Below are positions 33,298 to 37,004 of a stretch of 37,004 nt of DNA, piece by piece; position 1 is the stretch's first letter, and each line of letters begins with the position of its first letter. The notes under the pieces were generated by a model. It was not told the DNA's origin and searched no databases. It saw only the letters and a program-made list of their open reading frames with translations. The position numbers and the translations under genes are program-made. The stretch is from Lentisphaeria bacterium (GTDB lineage: Bacteria; Verrucomicrobiota; Lentisphaeria; Victivallales; Victivallaceae): the NCBI GenBank assembly GCA_017505415.1, contig JAFVPG010000170.1, forward strand, positions 1 through 37,004. The letters run 5' to 3'.

Positions 33298-34430
33298 AAG
33301 TTGTTTTCAGTATGACTGCGGCACTGGCGCTGAGTGTATCGGCGTGGGCCGCTCCGGAAAAAGTGACGGTGAGAGTCGTCAGCAGTCAGGTGGTCAATGA
33401 TACCATTACGGATGCGATGAGTCCGACCGGATTGGCAGTTGCTCCCAATGGAGATATTCTTGCGGCTTTTCAGGATCGCGGGGATATCGGTCCTTTATGT
33501 AAAGCTTATATTGTCCGCTCCACAGATGGCGGTAAAACCTGGGGAGCTCCGGAAAAAGTGTTTGCCGGTAAAAATGACCGGGAAGGTATCTCGCTCACCT
33601 TGCACAATGCTCCGGATAACTCAATTTATCTGACGGTCACCAAGATGCTCCATGCAAGCAGTGACCGCAAAGCGGTCTTCGGTTGGCGTAGTTCATCCAT
33701 TGAGATATTCAGATCGGTTGACGGCAAAGAATATACGCCGGTACAGAAGCTTCCGACTCCTTCCGGAGCAATCTTTTCTCTGACCGGCAAGATTATTGAA
33801 TTGCCCAATGGAGATTGGGTCATTCCCGGTTACGGTTATCCCAAGCGTGCCAGGAGAGCCGGAGAAGTATATGGTGCGGGAATTTTCCGCAGTACCGACA
33901 AGGGTAAAACCTGGGGCAGTTTTGAAAGGATTTTCAAAGATGATCCGGCTCCGGGAGAAAGGCCTTACAGTTTCAACGAGACAGATCTGCTGCTCAAAGC
34001 TGACGGCACATTGGTTGCATTCGCTCGCATAGACAGCCGTCCGCGCTGCCATTTGTGGAAAGTTGTCTCTGCTGATTGCGGCAAAACCTGGAGTGATCCG
34101 GTCGAAACGAATATTCCCGGTCTTTACCCGGCGATCATCAGGCTGGATAACGGCGGTTTTCTGATGGTTGCCGGCAATCGTTATGCCAAACCGGTTATCC
34201 GGACGGTGAATTTTTTCTATTCTGCTGACGGTGAAAATTTCACCTTTGCCGGTATGCCGTATTATACCCGGACCGACGGAACTCCTGCCAACAGTGCCAC
34301 CGGCGGTTTGCAGGCTGTCGTTAAAGATCCGGCCAGTGGAAATTATGTTGTGATATTCTATGCACATGATCCGGAATTGCCCGGCCATCATCAGTGCTAT
34401 GTAGACAGTAACATCGTGGAGGTAAAGTAA
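33294..34430 (+). CDS. secreted sialidase-like (BNR/Asp-box) protein
   Basis: The start at 33294 gives a clear signal peptide, MKVVFSMTAALALSVSAWAA. The mature protein is a six-bladed beta-propeller with Asp boxes STDGGKTW, STDKGKTW and SADCGKTW and weaker copies (SVDGKEYT, SADGENFT). Family members (exo-alpha-sialidase/BNR_2) cleave sialic acids or act on other sugars. The FRIP motif and a full Arg triad are not obvious here (only MSPTGLAVAPNGDILAAFQ in its place), so true sialidase activity is uncertain. It is translationally coupled to the symporter gene (ATGA overlap), and its stop overlaps the next start (TAATG). Confidence 0.8.
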   Translation: MKVVFSMTAALALSVSAWAAPEKVTVRVVSSQVVNDTITDAMSPTGLAVAPNGDILAAFQDRGDIGPLCKAYIVRSTDGGKTWGAPEKVFAGKNDREGISLTLHNAPDNSIYLTVTKMLHASSDRKAVFGWRSSSIEIFRSVDGKEYTPVQKLPTPSGAIFSLTGKIIELPNGDWVIPGYGYPKRARRAGEVYGAGIFRSTDKGKTWGSFERIFKDDPAPGERPYSFNETDLLLKADGTLVAFARIDSRPRCHLWKVVSADCGKTWSDPVETNIPGLYPAIIRLDNGGFLMVAGNRYAKPVIRTVNFFYSADGENFTFAGMPYYTRTDGTPANSATGGLQAVVKDPASGNYVVIFYAHDPELPGHHQCYVDSNIVEVK

Positions 34431-36583
34431 TGATGGTGTCTTTGAAAAACAATCTTGCAGAAATCGGCTTTGCATTGAATGACGGGATTTTTGCGCTCAA
34501 AACTCTGCGGCACGGTTCGGATGAACAATTTGCCTGCGGCAATGTGCCTTTGTGGAAAATCGAATTGCTTGACCGTGACGGCGGAATTACTGAATTGATT
34601 TCCGACAGCATGCCGGAAACTGAATTTTTGGACCGCACACTTTTTATGCGGTGGCTTTGCGGAGAGTACTGCCGGGTGACGGTGAGCGTGGAAAAATCCG
34701 GAGAAGATGCTTTTAAATTGCGTATTGCCGTTGATCAGCTTGCCGGCAGCTGTTCGGTGCGGGAAGTGCATTTCCCGCATTTTGTATGGCAGTTGACCGA
34801 TGGTGAGGCGTGTAAACTTATTCTGCCGGAGGATGCCGGTACGGTTTATCCGGATCCGCTGAAAACTCTTGAGATCGGAAAAAGTCATTTATTTGTTCCG
34901 CGTCTGCAATCCCGGCATTATCCCCATGGAAACTTTTGTATGCAGTTTTTTGCGCTGGAAAAAAATGGCATTCTTGCCTATTGCGGCGCGCACGATCCGG
35001 CGGCTTTGGTAAAGGCATTCTGTCTGGGATGCGATCGGGAAAATAAAGTTCTGACGGTTTCACCTCATTGGCATTGTCCCGATACACCGGGCGTGGAAGT
35101 GAAAAGTTTCCCGTGGGTATTGGCATTGAATGACGGTGACTGGTTCGATGCGGCACAGCGTTACCGTAAATTTGCTCTGACAGCTCCCTGGACGGCGAAT
35201 GGTGCATTGGAACACGGTAAAAAAAGTCCGCAGTGGCTGCTGGAGACGCCCATGATTCCGTTGCGTATGCACCGGGGCGTGGGACATCAGGCCGAAGATT
35301 TGATCGCTGATGCCGAATATTTCGGTGTGCCGCAAATGATCCATTACTATATGTCACAAAAGGCCTCTTTTGACAGTAATCTGCCGTTCTTCTTTCCAGT
35401 GGTTCCGGATTTTCATTCTGAATTGAAAAAATTGAAAGATGCCGGCATCAAAGTGATTCCCTATCTCAACTTTTTCTCTGCCGATATGAATCAGCCGGAT
35501 TGGGATTATCTGAAAGATTCTGCCGTGCAGATCAATGAAAAAGGCGACATCCATGCGCAGGAATGGTCGTGTAACGGGCATGTGCTGGTTGAGATGTGTC
35601 CGTCATCTCCGTGCTGGCGCAGAATCACTTCACTGGTCGGCATGCGGATGCTGGAAACCGATGTCGCCGGAGTTTATTTCGATGAAATAGGCATGAGTCC
35701 GGCATACACATGCTGTGCCGGAAACCATGGCCATATACCGGGAGATCCGGAACAATTCTGTGCCTCGTGGAATACCCTGATCGGCGGTATGAAAGCAGAA
35801 ACCGCTGAATTCAAGGATGTTCCGGTTTTCGCCAGCGAGGGCGGCGGAGAACCGTTGATGGGCAATGTGGATACGTTGTTGGTGGGTAATAACAATTCAC
35901 CGTACACCAAGCCGCTTTTCTCAGCAGTATACCATGATTATGTGATGTGTTACGGCCGCTATACTTTTGCGCAGGAATTGGATGATCCCGCCTTTGCCGG
36001 GGCTATAGAGAGCAAGCATGCCGAACAATTTGTAATGGGCATGCAATTCGGCTGGTCGCGCATTCCGTGGAGCGTGATCCGTACGGCGGCACCGCATATA
36101 GCTGAATTTGTCCGGGATATGACTCTGGCCTGGAGCGACCACAGCATCTATCTTGCTGCCGGTAAGATGCTCCGTCCCCTGACCCTTGACGTGCCGGAGA
36201 AAAAAGTACGCTGGGCACGGGCATGGAATGATATGACAGGCACGGAATTTACGATGCCCGCAGTACTCAATTCCGTTTGGCAGTGTGACAATGCATCCAT
36301 CGCCGTGGTACTGGTCAACATCAGTGATTGCGAACAGAAGTTTGAAGTGGTCATGCCCAGTATCCAAATGGGTGACAAGGTATCTTCCGGCAGCGGTGCG
36401 GCAAATTACCGTTATCCTCTGCCGCAGGCATCACAGGCGTTTCAGTACAACTATCACAACGGCCGGCAGCCGCGTATCGTGCCGGGCGGCGATTCAACCA
36501 ATGGTTTCCATATAAACATGCCGCCCCGCACCACGGCTGTTTTATTGATTTCCAGTGAAAAATGTTATGGTGTGCATCAATAA
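34430..36583 (+). CDS. DUF6259-like TIM-barrel glycosidase-like protein
   Basis: This 717-aa protein has no signal peptide. An N-terminal beta-sandwich (about 1-260) precedes a TIM barrel, with [65 protein letters not shown] and [20 protein letters not shown]. The YFDEIGMS Asp-Glu and ASEGGGE are good catalytic candidates. A C-terminal beta domain follows. From memory this is the DUF6259 type, found beside carbohydrate genes in Lentisphaerae and Planctomycetes. Activity is unknown. GGAGG lies 7 bp before the ATG, which overlaps the upstream stop (TAATG); an ATG at 34433 is an alternative. Confidence 0.72.
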   Translation: MMVSLKNNLAEIGFALNDGIFALKTLRHGSDEQFACGNVPLWKIELLDRDGGITELISDSMPETEFLDRTLFMRWLCGEYCRVTVSVEKSGEDAFKLRIAVDQLAGSCSVREVHFPHFVWQLTDGEACKLILPEDAGTVYPDPLKTLEIGKSHLFVPRLQSRHYPHGNFCMQFFALEKNGILAYCGAHDPAALVKAFCLGCDRENKVLTVSPHWHCPDTPGVEVKSFPWVLALNDGDWFDAAQRYRKFALTAPWTANGALEHGKKSPQWLLETPMIPLRMHRGVGHQAEDLIADAEYFGVPQMIHYYMSQKASFDSNLPFFFPVVPDFHSELKKLKDAGIKVIPYLNFFSADMNQPDWDYLKDSAVQINEKGDIHAQEWSCNGHVLVEMCPSSPCWRRITSLVGMRMLETDVAGVYFDEIGMSPAYTCCAGNHGHIPGDPEQFCASWNTLIGGMKAETAEFKDVPVFASEGGGEPLMGNVDTLLVGNNNSPYTKPLFSAVYHDYVMCYGRYTFAQELDDPAFAGAIESKHAEQFVMGMQFGWSRIPWSVIRTAAPHIAEFVRDMTLAWSDHSIYLAAGKMLRPLTLDVPEKKVRWARAWNDMTGTEFTMPAVLNSVWQCDNASIAVVLVNISDCEQKFEVVMPSIQMGDKVSSGSGAANYRYPLPQASQAFQYNYHNGRQPRIVPGGDSTNGFHINMPPRTTAVLLISSEKCYGVHQ

Positions 36584-36614
36584 CCCCAACACACAAAAAG
36601 GAAGGGAAAGAAAA

Positions 36615-36983
36615 ATGAAAAAAATGCAATCCATTTTACTCCGTCATGCCGGAGTAAAACAGTTCTGTTTTACTCTTATTGAACTGCTCGTAGTCATTGC
36701 GATTATCGCCATATTGGCGGGAATGCTGCTTCCGGCATTGAATTCTGCCCGTGAGCGCGCCCGTACTGCCAGCTGTGTGAACAACCTCAAACAAATCGGT
36801 ACAGGTTTGTTGATGTACACCGATGACAACAATGGAGGCCAGCCGACAAACTGGGTGAGCTTTGATGCTTCCGGAATGAATAGAAGTGCGTACGCTAACA
36901 TAACTCCCTACATCGGAATCACACCGCAATACAATGCCGAGATACACTCTTTGAAAAATGCTTTTGTCTGTTTAATTTACTAA
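36615..36983 (+). CDS. short pseudopilin-like protein, possibly frameshifted
   Basis: ATG 36615 after GGAAGGGAAAG gives [16 protein letters not shown] and then [18 protein letters not shown] with [20 protein letters not shown], a prepilin leader with a longer N-terminal extension than its two relatives. The protein stops at 122 aa, about half their length, at FVCLIY. It lacks the C-terminal H-X9-DG region. Shifting frame near 36970 keeps the DNA open to the window end ([12 protein letters not shown]), so a frameshift or a real short form are both possible. It is the last gene of the second GntR operon in view, 31 bp after the DUF6259-like gene. Confidence 0.75.
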   Translation: MKKMQSILLRHAGVKQFCFTLIELLVVIAIIAILAGMLLPALNSARERARTASCVNNLKQIGTGLLMYTDDNNGGQPTNWVSFDASGMNRSAYANITPYIGITPQYNAEIHSLKNAFVCLIY

Positions 36984-37004
36984 AACCCAAACTTATGTCT
37001 CGAT

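Noticed and set aside
33693-34475. 260-codon minus-strand open frame opposite the sialidase-like gene
   Set aside because: The plus-strand gene has a signal peptide and Asp boxes; the antisense frame has no family features.

Overview
The window most likely comes from a free-living or gut-associated member of the Lentisphaerota (Victivallales-like). This is inferred from gene content. Three short pseudopilin-like proteins carry the [25 protein letters not shown] leader, and they sit among large secreted glycosidases with DUF4091/GH123-like, LamG and DUF6259-like architecture, GH78-like rhamnosidase and sialidase-like proteins. The DNA is moderately AT-rich, with clear AGGAG-type ribosome binding sites. 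No rRNA or marker gene is present to prove the phylum.

Layout. (1) 1-3656: the start of an unknown minus-strand gene, then a plus-strand MacA/MacB-type efflux operon (adaptor, ATPase, permease). (2) 3745-19643: eleven tightly packed minus-strand genes that look like one operon. It opens with a FadR-type GntR regulator and continues with Gfo/Idh/MocA, SDR, aldo/keto reductase and HpcH/HpaI aldolase genes (a sugar oxidation and cleavage set). Then come two DUF4091 glycosidases, a pseudopilin, a 1252-aa LamG glycosidase, a second pseudopilin and an unknown helical protein. A perfect 11-bp palindrome, TGGTACTACCA, sits just upstream of the regulator. (3) 19826-23184: a GH78-like rhamnosidase gene and serC, separated by an intrinsic terminator.

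(4) 23366-30000: an accessory region that begins exactly at a tRNA-Arg(CCG) gene. It starts with a nested palindrome forming a three-way junction that overlaps the tRNA CCA end, then an 83-bp tandem repeat made almost entirely of small hairpins. Genes follow for a truncated DUF932 protein, a zeta-toxin/antitoxin pair, a truncated sliding clamp, a MuF-like toxin/immunity array with a displaced (orphan) toxin module, a GH18-like membrane protein and a DUF1281-like protein. An AraC C-terminal remnant closes it. This looks like a decayed mobile element that now collects toxin cassettes.

(5) 29911-36983: an RpiB-like isomerase gene, a remnant of an FAD-dependent oxidoreductase gene, then a second sugar operon. 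That operon has a GntR regulator with a well-formed promoter and AGAGTAATACTCT operator, an SSS-family symporter, a sialidase-like secreted protein, a DUF6259-like glycosidase and a third pseudopilin, which is short and possibly frameshifted.

Working model: both GntR operons couple extracellular glycan cleavage (secreted glycosidases, possibly displayed or exported with co-encoded pseudopilins) to uptake and oxidative catabolism of the released sugars. The tRNA-Arg region is a separate module of mobile-element origin. The strongest candidate for something undescribed is the compact MuF-like toxin array at 25714-27989. The three-way-junction palindrome and hairpin array beside the tRNA gene come next.
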